From contig DATGJP010000063.1 in the NCBI GenBank assembly GCA_035295125.1, positions 1-64,000 on the forward strand: 64,000 bases of DNA, written 5' to 3'. The stretch comes from JAICMB01 sp035295125 (GTDB lineage: Bacteria; Acidobacteriota; Terriglobia; Bryobacterales; Bryobacteraceae). The notes under the pieces were generated by a model that saw only the letters and a program-made list of their open reading frames with translations, ran no database searches and had not been told where the DNA came from. Positions 44,251 through 53,178 of the stretch are shown piece by piece (within the stretch, counting starts at the first letter, position 1; each line of letters begins with the position of its first letter). Position numbers and translations under genes: made by a program.

Positions 44251-44792
44251 CTCCTCTCCTCCTTGGGAGCCGGATTCCCGTGCTCGACGAAGTTCTTGAG
44301 CCGTGTGAATTGCTCCTTCACGACGTTATCGAACGGAGCGGCCCAGGTGTTCAGGCCCGCCGGCAGGTAGCCCGCCACAGCGTAAATGACCTCCAGTTTG
44401 GTGCCGCCTTCGGCTGGCGAAAGCTGGATCTCCATGCCGCCGGTAGTAGCTTTCGACAGCAACGGTCCCATTCCGCCGTGCATCACCAGAGCCTTGCCGG
44501 GCATGGCCACGAACACCTCCATGTGCCGGACACCGCCGCCGTTGGGCAGTTTCTCGCAGAAACATCCCGCAGGCTTGTCTTCGATGCTCAGATTATGGGC
44601 GTTGTGCGAGAAAGTGTGCTCTGGGCGGCGGTAGACCTCGTCGGGCTGCGCCTGGATGTTCACCGTAGTGCGAACGGTGAATCCACCGGCGGAAGAATCC
44701 ACGATCTCGGCTTTGGCCGGGTACGTCGCAAGGGCCAGAAGCAGAACGAACCCTCTCGCAAGATTTCTCATGCCTTTAATTGGGACTTTCAT
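44247..44792 (-). CDS. Exported SRPBCC/START-like protein with a shortened N-terminal helix
   Basis: The ATG at 44792 gives 181 aa with a signal peptide (MKVPIKGMRNLARGFVLLLA). The body has SRPBCC features: PEHTFSHNAHNLSIEDKPAG, CFCEKLPNGGGVRHMEVFV and GTKLEVIYAVAGYLPAG, and a C-terminal helix FDNVVKEQFTRLKNF. In related proteins I expect about ten residues (of the form HVGRWWD) between EVYR and PEHTFS; here VYR joins RPEHT directly, so an in-frame deletion is likely. The function (lipid or hydrophobic ligand binding/cyclase) is unknown. It follows galK by 41 bp. Alternative start codons exist (to 44837 and 44771). Confidence 0.75.
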   Translation of the reverse strand: MKVPIKGMRNLARGFVLLLALATYPAKAEIVDSSAGGFTVRTTVNIQAQPDEVYRRPEHTFSHNAHNLSIEDKPAGCFCEKLPNGGGVRHMEVFVAMPGKALVMHGGMGPLLSKATTGGMEIQLSPAEGGTKLEVIYAVAGYLPAGLNTWAAPFDNVVKEQFTRLKNFVEHGNPAPKEERR

Positions 44793-44833
44793 TTTACGCA
44801 TCCTGGGAGGGTGGAGTAAACATCCCCTGATGA

Positions 44834-45949
44834 TCAAATCACCCGACCCGCCCCCGCCGACGGCCGCACCCTGTAAAAAACCGGATCGATGCCGAAACGC
44901 CCGCGATACGCCGCGTGAAGCGTCGACTCAAAGCGATCGGCAGCCGTGGGGTCAACAAGGTTCACTGTGCAGCCGCCAAATCCGCCGCCAGTCATGCGGG
45001 CGCCATGAACTCCGGGAATCGTAAGGGCAGTGTCGACGAGGAAATCAATTTCGGAGCAACTGATCTCATAATCTTGCTGCATACTGCGATGCGAGGCTAC
45101 AAAAAGTCGGCCCATCTCCGTGAGGTCGCCCAACCGGCACGCGGCGGCAAACTCCTGAACCCGGCGATTCTCTGAAAGCACATGGCGGGCGCGCTTGCGG
45201 GCAGCCTCGTCCTCAATCCGCGCGAGCTGGTCTTCGGTGGCGTCGCGCAGAGACTCGATTCCGCCAATCTGTTCGACAGCAAGGCGGCATTCGGCCACCC
45301 GTTCGCGATATGCCGAAGTTCCGAGTTCGTGCTTCACCATGGAATTGACGGCAACCACTGCGACACCGGCGGGCAACTTCACCGCTACGCTCGTGAGGCT
45401 GCGGCAGTCGATCTGAATCGCGGCATGCTCACGGCCAAAAATCGCGACATACTGGTCCATGATTCCCGAGGGCAGTCCGACGAATTGGTTTTCCGCCTTG
45501 CGGCAGAGTTCGGCTAACTCTACGGTCAGGTCCTGCCGGCCCAGGGCAAGAGCCGACGCCACTTCGATTGCCGCCGACGAACTCAGGCCCGACCCCAGCG
45601 GCACAGTGCTGTGGAACATAATATTGCGCCCGCGGAGCCCCGGCATCTGCCGGGCGACGCCAACGACGTAATCGCTCCAGTCCTTCTGCGGGTAGAGGTT
45701 TGGGACACGTTCGACCGGCCATTCGCGCCCCTGCTCCAGGTTTAGCGAATAAAGGCGCAGCATGTTGTCGTGGCTCGGAGCAGTCGCGGCGTAGCACGCC
45801 AGATCGATCGCAATCGGCAGCACGAAGCCGTCGTTGTAATCGGTATGCTCGCCGATGAGGTTTACTCGTCCGGGAGCCCGGAAGACATCGGGCGTTCGTT
45901 GGAACCTGGTTTCGAAAGCTTCGATCAGGTTGCTCGACGGGCTAACCAC
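44834..45949 (-). CDS. galK: Galactokinase
   Basis: The 371 aa protein is a GHMP kinase of the galactokinase type. The N-terminal galactose-binding signature APGRVNLIGEHTDYNDG and the ATP-binding PLGSGLSSSAAIEVA are intact, and the C-terminal GHMP motif MTGGGFGGCTVNLV is present. It phosphorylates alpha-D-galactose at C1 in the first Leloir step. It lies after an SSS symporter and a 61 aa membrane protein, consistent with a galactose uptake-and-use operon; galT and galE are not in the window. The gene overlaps the 61 aa protein's 3' end by 25 bp. Confidence 0.95.
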   Translation of the reverse strand: MVSPSSNLIEAFETRFQRTPDVFRAPGRVNLIGEHTDYNDGFVLPIAIDLACYAATAPSHDNMLRLYSLNLEQGREWPVERVPNLYPQKDWSDYVVGVARQMPGLRGRNIMFHSTVPLGSGLSSSAAIEVASALALGRQDLTVELAELCRKAENQFVGLPSGIMDQYVAIFGREHAAIQIDCRSLTSVAVKLPAGVAVVAVNSMVKHELGTSAYRERVAECRLAVEQIGGIESLRDATEDQLARIEDEAARKRARHVLSENRRVQEFAAACRLGDLTEMGRLFVASHRSMQQDYEISCSEIDFLVDTALTIPGVHGARMTGGGFGGCTVNLVDPTAADRFESTLHAAYRGRFGIDPVFYRVRPSAGAGRVI

Positions 45950-46110
45950 AGCATCACACTACCAAACACAAGCATGGGGAGACCACAGTAGAGGTTCACG
46001 TTGGCGTCGGTGAGCGGCGCCCGCGCGCCTGGCATGGCGAACGACGCGACGACCAGGATCAGCCCGGTGAGGAGGAAAAACAGTCCGATGGGTCCGCGAA
46101 GGTCTTCCAT
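45925..46110 (-). CDS. 61 aa two-helix membrane protein in the galactose operon
   Basis: This small gene (MEDLRGPIGLFFLLTGLILV at the N-terminus) encodes two hydrophobic helices, the first ending in VASFAMPG and the second starting YCGLPMLVFGSVMLWLA. It fits exactly between the symporter stop (46113) and the galK start (overlap 25 bp), so it is co-transcribed. The placement suggests an accessory subunit or stabiliser of the symporter, but I do not recognise a family. The frame also opens upstream to 46371 inside the symporter gene, but only the last 61 codons are independent. Confidence 0.72.
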   Translation of the reverse strand: MEDLRGPIGLFFLLTGLILVVASFAMPGARAPLTDANVNLYCGLPMLVFGSVMLWLARRAT

Positions 46111-46112
46111 GG

Positions 46113-47744
46113 TTACCAGAATATGATGTTCAAACCGATCAGCAGAACAGCCACAATGATCGCCAGTGGCGCGGGGCGCCTCCACCAGGCCACTTCCTCG
46201 TGGGGAATGTCGGTGACGCCGTAAACCAGGTTGTGCAACTCGGATTCGGCTTTGGGCCGCGTTGCGAGGCTCACTACGATCGTCACCACAAAACACATCG
46301 TCCAGGCGACGATCGCCAGCCAGAAGTTCTGCGCCATGGTTGAGGGGAATTGGTGCAGGTTCGCGATCCATCCGCCTTTGCCCTCCGCTACGGTCAAGCC
46401 ATGCGTCAGGGCGGCGCCGGTCGTGCCGGCCAGCAAACCGGTAAATGCACCATGCCCCGTCGCGCGCTTCCAGAACATACCCAGCAGGAACGTTGCGAAG
46501 AGCGGAGCGTTCACGAAGCTGAATACGAGCTGCAACATGTCCATGATGTTGTTGAAAGAGGTGGCGAGATAAGCGGTAAGCACGGAGAGGAGGACTCCGA
46601 CGACGGTCGTGATGCGCCCAACGAGCAGATAATGCTGGTCAGCCGCGCGAGGGTGGATATAGCTCTGATAGATGTCGTACGTCCATACCGTGTTAAACGC
46701 GCTGACATTGCCGGCCATGCCCGACATGAAGGACGCCATCAGCGCCGTCAGGCCCACCCCCAGCATACCGGAGGGATAAAACTGCGCCATTAACGTCGTG
46801 AGTACGAGGTTGTAATTCTGGGGCAGTTCGTAGCCCACGGCCATTTTCGACAGCGCCACCGCCGCGATGCCCGGCAGGATGACGACAAACGGCATGAACA
46901 TTTTGGGAAACGCGGCTACCAGCGGGGTACGGCGCGCCGCGGACATGGAGTCGGCCGCCATGGCACGTTGCACGACGAGGAAATCCGTGCACCAATAACC
47001 GAACGACAGCACGAAGCCGAGGCCTGCGATGAGGCTGAATGCTTCCACACCCATGGGATTCTGCGATGGGTTGCCGACGTGTTTCCAGGAGTGGGTCATC
47101 ACCTCAGGAATCCGCGCCGCGACCCCCGACCAGCCGCCGGCCTTCGTGGTGGCGAGGATCGCCAGCGGCGCGAATCCCAGGACAATCAGGAAGAATTGCA
47201 GAACCTCGTTGTAGATGGCGCTCGTGAGGCCGCCCAGGAAGGTATAGACCAGGACGATCGCCGCCGAAAGCAGCACCGAGGCCGTAAAGCTCCACCCAAG
47301 CACCAACTGGAACAGAAGCCCGAGCGCGTACATCGAGATGCCTGACGAGAACACGGTCATGACAGCAAACGTAATCGCATTCAGAGCCCGGGTCTTTTCG
47401 TCGAAACGCAGTTTCAGATACTCCGGCACGCTCCGCGCCCGGCTTCCGTAATAGAACGGCATCATGAAAACGCCGACGAACAGCATCGCGGGAACAGCTC
47501 CGATCCAATAGAAGTGCGACGTCATGATGCCGTACTTGGCTCCGGACGCGCACATGCCGATCACCTCCTGTGCGCCGAGGTTTGCCGCGATGAAGGCCAG
47601 GCTGGTGATCCACACTGGAACAGATCGATGCGAAGTGAGGAAGTCCTCGCTGGTGACCACGCGCCGCCGCACTAACCAGCCGATGCCGAGAACGAATACG
47701 AAATAAAGCGCGAGTAGGAGATAATCGATTGAGGCCAGTTTCAA
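46113..47744 (-). CDS. Sodium:solute symporter (SSS family), sugar type
   Basis: The 543 aa protein has about 13-14 membrane helices and the sodium/sugar symporter signatures, including RRVVTSEDFLTSHRSVPVW after the first helix and FIAANLGAQEVIGMCASGA, where SSS members bind sodium and sugar. Its C-terminus is a helix ending in IIVAVLLIGLNIIFW. The operon with galK indicates galactose or a related hexose as substrate. The start ATG is 34 bp from the divergent transglutaminase-like gene. It is the first gene of the galactose operon. Confidence 0.93.
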   Translation of the reverse strand: MKLASIDYLLLALYFVFVLGIGWLVRRRVVTSEDFLTSHRSVPVWITSLAFIAANLGAQEVIGMCASGAKYGIMTSHFYWIGAVPAMLFVGVFMMPFYYGSRARSVPEYLKLRFDEKTRALNAITFAVMTVFSSGISMYALGLLFQLVLGWSFTASVLLSAAIVLVYTFLGGLTSAIYNEVLQFFLIVLGFAPLAILATTKAGGWSGVAARIPEVMTHSWKHVGNPSQNPMGVEAFSLIAGLGFVLSFGYWCTDFLVVQRAMAADSMSAARRTPLVAAFPKMFMPFVVILPGIAAVALSKMAVGYELPQNYNLVLTTLMAQFYPSGMLGVGLTALMASFMSGMAGNVSAFNTVWTYDIYQSYIHPRAADQHYLLVGRITTVVGVLLSVLTAYLATSFNNIMDMLQLVFSFVNAPLFATFLLGMFWKRATGHGAFTGLLAGTTGAALTHGLTVAEGKGGWIANLHQFPSTMAQNFWLAIVAWTMCFVVTIVVSLATRPKAESELHNLVYGVTDIPHEEVAWWRRPAPLAIIVAVLLIGLNIIFW

Positions 47745-47778
47745 ACAGGGAAGTCTACCACACTGTAATCAAATTGTT

Positions 47779-48777
47779 ATGAAACCCATTGCCACGATTC
47801 TCCTGGCGTCTGTTCCGTATTTGGTCGGAGCCGATCTCACCCCTCGTACGCGTTCCTTCGCGTTCGAATACCAGGCAACCGTTAAAGACATTCCCGCGGG
47901 CGCGAAGCACGTCGACCTCTGGGTCCCCGTACCGCACGACGATCCCTATCAGCAGATCACGCATTTCGTGGTCGAATCGGCGAACCCATACAAGATCGCG
48001 ACCGCTCCGTTGGGTAACCGCGTGCTGCACGTGGGCATCGACAACCCCAAAGAGACCAATTTCACGGTGACGATGCGCTTCGATGCCACGCGTGAGGAGC
48101 ATCGGCAAGCCCGTCTGTGGGAACCCGTGAAGCTGACGAAAGACGAGGACCCGGCCGCACTCGCAGAGTATTTGAAGCCGGATCGTCTGGTGCCGCTCGA
48201 CGACAAGATTCGCACCTGGGCACGCGAAGTGGTGGAAGCCGCGCACGCGCATACCGATCTCGAGATGGCTCAGGCCATCTACAATCATGTCGTTGCAACC
48301 GTGAAATACGATAAGACCGGCAAGGGTTGGGGACGCGGGGACATCTACTACGCCTGCGAAGCACGCCGCGGCAACTGCACCGACTTTCATGCCATCTTTA
48401 TCGGTTACGCCCGGGCCATGGGGATTCCTGCGCGGTTCGCGATCGGTTTCCCGCTGCCGTCCGAACGTGGCCAGGGCAAGATCGCCGGCTACCACTGCTG
48501 GGCGGAATTCTACGCAAAGGGGATCGGATGGGTGCCCATCGACGCGTCGGAAGCCGCCAAGAACCCCTCACGGCGCGAGTATTTCTTCGGCTCGCACGAT
48601 GAGAATCGAATTGAGTTCTCGAAGGGCCGCGACGTGATCCTGGCTCCGAAACAGGCGGACCAGCCGCTCAACTACTTCGTCTATCCGTATGCAGAGGTCG
48701 ACGGGAAGGCATTCTCGGGAACTGAAATTGCTACAAGTTACCGGGATGCTTCTATTTCGCAGGCGGCAGTGCGATAA
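47779..48777 (+). CDS. Exported transglutaminase-like domain protein
   Basis: The 332 aa protein has a signal peptide (MKPIATILLASVPYLVGA), an N-terminal beta domain (about 25-130) and a transglutaminase-like core with catalytic Cys200 in RRGNCTDFH, His239 in AGYHCWAEF and Asp255 in VPIDAS. Proteins with this triad act as peptidases, glycanases or cross-linkers outside the cytoplasm; here the exact activity is unknown. It is divergent from the symporter operon with only 34 bp between start codons, so regulatory sites may be shared. A hairpin follows the stop codon. Confidence 0.88.
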   Translation: MKPIATILLASVPYLVGADLTPRTRSFAFEYQATVKDIPAGAKHVDLWVPVPHDDPYQQITHFVVESANPYKIATAPLGNRVLHVGIDNPKETNFTVTMRFDATREEHRQARLWEPVKLTKDEDPAALAEYLKPDRLVPLDDKIRTWAREVVEAAHAHTDLEMAQAIYNHVVATVKYDKTGKGWGRGDIYYACEARRGNCTDFHAIFIGYARAMGIPARFAIGFPLPSERGQGKIAGYHCWAEFYAKGIGWVPIDASEAAKNPSRREYFFGSHDENRIEFSKGRDVILAPKQADQPLNYFVYPYAEVDGKAFSGTEIATSYRDASISQAAVR

Positions 48778-48778
48778 A

Positions 48779-48794
48779 TGTCGACGGCTCGACA
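48779..48794 (+). terminator. Short hairpin after the transglutaminase-like gene
   Basis: TGTCGA-CGGC-TCGACA forms a perfect 6-bp stem 2 bp past the stop codon. A second TGTCGAC starts a few bases later, making the structure flexible. No T-tract follows, so it may only stabilise the transcript end. Confidence 0.45.
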
Positions 48795-48973
48795 GAAGTG
48801 TCGACCCGTGAGCGCGATTTCCCGGGCTACATCGAAGACGGTGGGCTGCCGCACAGTCGCTGTAACGATCACGCGGTTGCCCTCACTAAATCTCTATAAA
48901 CGGAAGACGATAAGAGAAATAGTTTAAACTTCCACGACGTTTTCTTACGTCTATCAAACAGTAGGAGTGGAGC

Positions 48974-50827
48974 ATGTTGAGATGCGGGCGGTTTTGTCTA
49001 ACCGCTATCGCAGTAATCGTGGGTCTGTTCGCAGAGAATGCTTCCGATGAACGTGTGCGAGTTGAGCGCGTCCCGGTTCTCGGTGGTGGCGAGCTGATCA
49101 CGCTGATTTGCCAGTTGCCGCAAGACGCGGCGTCGGGGAAAGCGGGGCAGGATTTTCCCCTAATCAGCATCCTTCGGGACACCATGGGGGATGCCGACCC
49201 CAGTAACGACGCTTTGCGGAGCGTATGGGTGCTATCTTATGCCCGACCCTCGATTTTCCAGCGAATCGCCGGCACGCTTCCGTTTCTATACATGCGCGCT
49301 GGTTCGTCGCAGCGGCACGACCACGGAGTGCCGGTACCGATCTTCGACATGGGCGCCGCGGGCCGCCGTACTTTTCCGAAAGTGACGCGCGCGGTCCTGC
49401 AGTCCGAGATGTTGGATACAATCGGCATACCTGTGCGGGCATCCACCCGCGCTTATAGTGGCAACGCCACCGATTTTCGAAATCAGCATGTGTGGCAGGC
49501 GCTCAACGTGCTTTCATCGACGTCGCCCAACGACGAGCTATCGGCCTCGGACCTGGAGCGATTACAGGCTCGGCTGCTTTTGAGCACACGAATGCTGGGT
49601 GATCTGGTCAGCGAATCGTACCTTTCGGCGGCCTTCAACAAGGAGAACACCGCGCGAATGGAGACGCGCGGCCACAATTGGGAACTCCTGCGACAAAAGG
49701 CCGAGGAGGACGGGCTCTACTTCCAGCCGCTGTCGGTGGGCTTCAACAAGTCGGCGCACGCGCTGTTGTGGATCGAGAGCCATCACTACGACCGCGATAT
49801 GCCGTTCAACGGCCAGTTTCTGAGTATCGCCAATCCATTCGAAGGAAATTGGCTGGAGAAGTGGAAGGGCTACAAGGAAACCTGGTACCTGGATGCAAAT
49901 GGGGCGCGAGTGGACGCCGATATACCAGGCGCGCGTCCTGTTGAGATGGTGCCCGTGGCTCTGTACAGCCTTGACCATCCACGCACACCCCTGCTTCTGG
50001 TCGATTTTCGGCGGCCATCCATGCCGAAGCGGCGCGAGATGATGCGTCGGGCCGTGGACCAGGTGACAGTTGGCGTTTTGGGGCTCACCGGTTTCGGTAA
50101 CTGGCCGTTTCTGGCTGGTAATACGGCCTGGCGATTCGTGCGGACCCGTTGGGGCGCCGCGATGGACCGTACCGCGCGTGAACGGGCCTATGCGCAGCTC
50201 GACCATTCCTTGTTTCTCGATGAATCTTTGAATCCGGCTCTGCGGCGGGAACTGCAGCGTCGTGTCGATGGGTTTGCGATGAACCCGATGGACAACGGGA
50301 TGGCGGTGGAAGCGCGCATCGCCCGCGAGCAGTATGCGGCCCTGGTGGCGTTTGCCGGCCGGCCGGGAGGCCTGGAGAAAACCCTAGCACGCGACCGGTC
50401 GATGGAGATTGCTCCAGAAGTGCATTCCAAAGGGTCGCGTGCCATGTTCGAACTCGCCCATGTCGCGACGTTCGGGCGGTATCAGCACACCGATCGCATG
50501 AATACCGAACTGCTGGCGGAAGTCGACCGGGAACGGCGCTTTGCGTGGCACAAACGCTTTCTCGAAGATGTACTCGATTCGACGCCTCGCGCAGAAGTGG
50601 CCTTTGACATGGGGCAAGTGCAAAAATCGCTGGACGCAATCACCGAGATCGGTGGCGAGAATCCGAATCTGCGCGAGGAGAGTGAGCAGCTTGTACGTCG
50701 TGTTTTGGCTCAGACTTCCGACGCTATGACCCGCCAGCGCTGCCTCGAGTGCCTGCAGCGGCTGGCCAAGCTGCCTGTTGTGTCAACGCCCGCGGCAGCC
50801 GTTTCCGCGGACAACGGAGCACAGTAG
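48974..50827 (+). CDS. Exported 617 aa protein of unknown family
   Basis: A GGAGTGGAG ribosome site precedes the ATG, and the N-terminus is signal-like (FCLTAIAVIVGLFA). The protein is mainly polar and helical; notable segments are GGGELITLICQLPQ, FFD-free LLWIESHHYDRDMPFNGQF, RPVEMVPVALYSLDHPRTP and LLLVDFRRPSMPKRREMMRR. The region LLLVDFRRPSMPKRREMMRR followed by FLAGNTAWRFVRTRWG might be a membrane-associated segment. I recognise no domain. Its gene ends 2 bp before the TTG start of the phosphodiesterase, so the two are in one operon. The function is inferred only from that link: a partner or processing factor of the phosphodiesterase. Confidence 0.8.
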   Translation: MLRCGRFCLTAIAVIVGLFAENASDERVRVERVPVLGGGELITLICQLPQDAASGKAGQDFPLISILRDTMGDADPSNDALRSVWVLSYARPSIFQRIAGTLPFLYMRAGSSQRHDHGVPVPIFDMGAAGRRTFPKVTRAVLQSEMLDTIGIPVRASTRAYSGNATDFRNQHVWQALNVLSSTSPNDELSASDLERLQARLLLSTRMLGDLVSESYLSAAFNKENTARMETRGHNWELLRQKAEEDGLYFQPLSVGFNKSAHALLWIESHHYDRDMPFNGQFLSIANPFEGNWLEKWKGYKETWYLDANGARVDADIPGARPVEMVPVALYSLDHPRTPLLLVDFRRPSMPKRREMMRRAVDQVTVGVLGLTGFGNWPFLAGNTAWRFVRTRWGAAMDRTARERAYAQLDHSLFLDESLNPALRRELQRRVDGFAMNPMDNGMAVEARIAREQYAALVAFAGRPGGLEKTLARDRSMEIAPEVHSKGSRAMFELAHVATFGRYQHTDRMNTELLAEVDRERRFAWHKRFLEDVLDSTPRAEVAFDMGQVQKSLDAITEIGGENPNLREESEQLVRRVLAQTSDAMTRQRCLECLQRLAKLPVVSTPAAAVSADNGAQ

Positions 50828-50829
50828 TC

Positions 50830-53178
50830 TTGAGCATCCGCCTGGCCGGGCTATTAGCGCTGGCCGCATCGCTCGCCTGGGGGGCGCCCAAGCGCCTCGT
50901 CATCCTCAAGGTCGATGGGCTTCCTAAGGATATTGTTCAGAAATATCTCGACGAGCGCGACCCTTTGAGCGGAAAAAGCCGGCTGCCTTGGCTGGATCGC
51001 ATTTTTCGGCAGCAGGGAGCATCGGTCGATAACTTCTACGTCCGTGGTATCAGCCTGTCGGCGCCGTCCTGGTCGATGCTCGATACCGGGCGGAATCTCG
51101 TGATTCGTGGAAACGCCGAATACGACCGCTACACGCTGCGGGTCTACGATTACCTCAACTTCTTTCCGTTTTACGTCGGCTATGCGCGGGCGAAGCGTGC
51201 CGATATGCCCGGGGTCGAGGTGCTCGATGAGGCGGGAGTGCCGCTGCTCATCGACCGCTATCCTTCCGGCGAGCGCTACCAGAGCATGCAACTCTATCAG
51301 CGCGGGGTTTCGTGGGAGACCCTCGGCGGAACGCTCGTTCATCGCATCACCTCACGCACACCCGGACAGCTCTTTAACGAGTGGCAACTCGGCTTCGAGC
51401 TGGGGAAGGGTGTTAACGAGCAGGTAGAGCGGGAGCTCATCGCGAAGCTGGCCGACCCGAATGTCCGCTATCTCGATTTCTTCGTCGGCGATTACGACCA
51501 TGTCGGACACCTCACGAATGACGCGGCAAGTCAATATGGGGTGATCCGGCAGTTGGACACCTTGGCGGGCCGCATCTGGACGGCGATCCAGGGGAGCGAG
51601 CTCGCGGATCAGACTATTTTCGTGCTGGTGTCGGATCACGGTATGAACACCGACCCGGCGGTGATCAGCCAGGGCTACAGCCTCATCGACTTCTTCGGCA
51701 GCGCCGAGGGCGGCGGGCATCACGTCATCACCAACCGCCATCCACTCACGGAATACAAACTGAAAGGGCTCGACCCATTCGTTTCTGAAGTGGTGACGCC
51801 TAGTGCGCATTCTTTCTATCTCAAGGACCAGGCCGACGATTACCCCACAGCATTGCTTGATCTGGACGGTAACGAACGGGCCTGCGTGCAGTTGCGGAAT
51901 AATCGCCTCAACGAGCTGCAGATTCTGCTGCAGCGGCCACGCGATTCGCGTGCCATCTTCCAATTGCTTGATGAACAGCGCGCTTCGTGGGAGCGGACCC
52001 TGAAGGAACTGGACGAGGAACTTGGGGCTTTGCGGCGATTGATCGCCCGGCTCGACGCCACGGTCAAGAGCACATCGGTTAAGTGGGCCAAGTCGCACCG
52101 GAAGGAAGGCGCGTACCTCGATTTGCGGCGGCAGACGGCGCAGTTGCATTCGTGGCAGGAGGACGAAGTCGGATACTCGGCGTATGCGCGCGCGCTGGCT
52201 CGCCTGCTGCGCATGGAGCCGAAACAGTTCGAAAGCTCAAAGCCGAAGACCGATGAACTGATCCCCAAACGTGTAATGGGCGATCCGAACACCATCTACG
52301 ATCTGCAGAATTATGCCGTAGGGCCCGGTACCGATGGCTTCCGGCGGGTGAACTATTTCGAGCTGATCACGGGTGTGCGTGTTCGCAACAACGTGCAGGC
52401 CCAGGTGAGCTCCAAGCCTGTGGATTTTGTCGCCGTCCGCTGTCCGGTAGAAGCGCCCGATGAAGAAGGGATCTGGGTTTACGAATCGGAAACGAGCCAG
52501 GCCTTGATCCTGTCGCGCCGCGGCCAGTCGGGCCTCGAGTTGCGCTACGTTCCGGTACAGGGGTTACGGCAGGACCGGTCGGGCAAAGTCACATATACGG
52601 AGCAGCCTTGGCGTGACGGGCTTCCCCTGCGCATATTCGAGGACCCGCAGCTTAGTGTCCCAGGCGATCGGGCGGAGTGGCTAAGCGGCTGGCATACAGA
52701 TCGCGAGTGGCTCGAAGCCGTGCACCAAACAGCTTATTCGAACGCGATTATAGGGCTGCAGGAGGAGTTGTCGCGCGATCTTCCGGCGCCGGCCGTGCCG
52801 CCCAAGAGCGCGGACGAAATCGTGTTGCGGCGCTTTGAAGAGCGAAAGCGGCACTTGGCCCAGGCTGACCTGCTGATTCTGGCGTCGAACCATTGGAACT
52901 TTAATACTCGCGGGTTCAATCCCGGCGGCAACCATGGGTCTTTTTTTCGTATCTCGACCCATTCCGTGTTTATGCTCGCCGGGGCAGGAATTCCCGAAGG
53001 GCTTCGCGTGGAACGGCCGTATGACAGCCTGAGCTTCATGCCTACGCTTTTATCCCTTACGGGGCTCGCGAGCCCGGACGAACTAAAGCGCTTTCCTGGA
53101 CCCGTGATTGACGAGTTCGATCCTAACCGCCATCGAAGCGAGACTGCGGAAGCTTCCTTATACAATTGCTGTAGATGA
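50830..53178 (+). CDS. Alkaline-phosphatase-superfamily phosphodiesterase with coiled-coil insertion
   Basis: I start at TTG 50830, 2 bp after the preceding stop with GGAG 10 nt upstream, giving 782 aa and a signal peptide (MSIRLAGLLALAASLAWG). Metal ligands of the superfamily are seen: D29 in LKVDG, the nucleophile region SAPSWS (S80/S82), D223 and H227 in DYDHVGH, D269-H270 in LVSDHGM, and H702 in GGNHGSFF. Between the last two, residues ~355-465 form a long helical coiled-coil (ELDEELGALRRLIARL), and a further ~230 residues follow before the last ligand, far longer than in compact members. It should hydrolyse a phosphate ester outside the cytoplasm. Its stop overlaps rfbB by 4 bp, linking it to surface sugar synthesis. 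Confidence 0.85.
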   Translation: MSIRLAGLLALAASLAWGAPKRLVILKVDGLPKDIVQKYLDERDPLSGKSRLPWLDRIFRQQGASVDNFYVRGISLSAPSWSMLDTGRNLVIRGNAEYDRYTLRVYDYLNFFPFYVGYARAKRADMPGVEVLDEAGVPLLIDRYPSGERYQSMQLYQRGVSWETLGGTLVHRITSRTPGQLFNEWQLGFELGKGVNEQVERELIAKLADPNVRYLDFFVGDYDHVGHLTNDAASQYGVIRQLDTLAGRIWTAIQGSELADQTIFVLVSDHGMNTDPAVISQGYSLIDFFGSAEGGGHHVITNRHPLTEYKLKGLDPFVSEVVTPSAHSFYLKDQADDYPTALLDLDGNERACVQLRNNRLNELQILLQRPRDSRAIFQLLDEQRASWERTLKELDEELGALRRLIARLDATVKSTSVKWAKSHRKEGAYLDLRRQTAQLHSWQEDEVGYSAYARALARLLRMEPKQFESSKPKTDELIPKRVMGDPNTIYDLQNYAVGPGTDGFRRVNYFELITGVRVRNNVQAQVSSKPVDFVAVRCPVEAPDEEGIWVYESETSQALILSRRGQSGLELRYVPVQGLRQDRSGKVTYTEQPWRDGLPLRIFEDPQLSVPGDRAEWLSGWHTDREWLEAVHQTAYSNAIIGLQEELSRDLPAPAVPPKSADEIVLRRFEERKRHLAQADLLILASNHWNFNTRGFNPGGNHGSFFRISTHSVFMLAGAGIPEGLRVERPYDSLSFMPTLLSLTGLASPDELKRFPGPVIDEFDPNRHRSETAEASLYNCCR

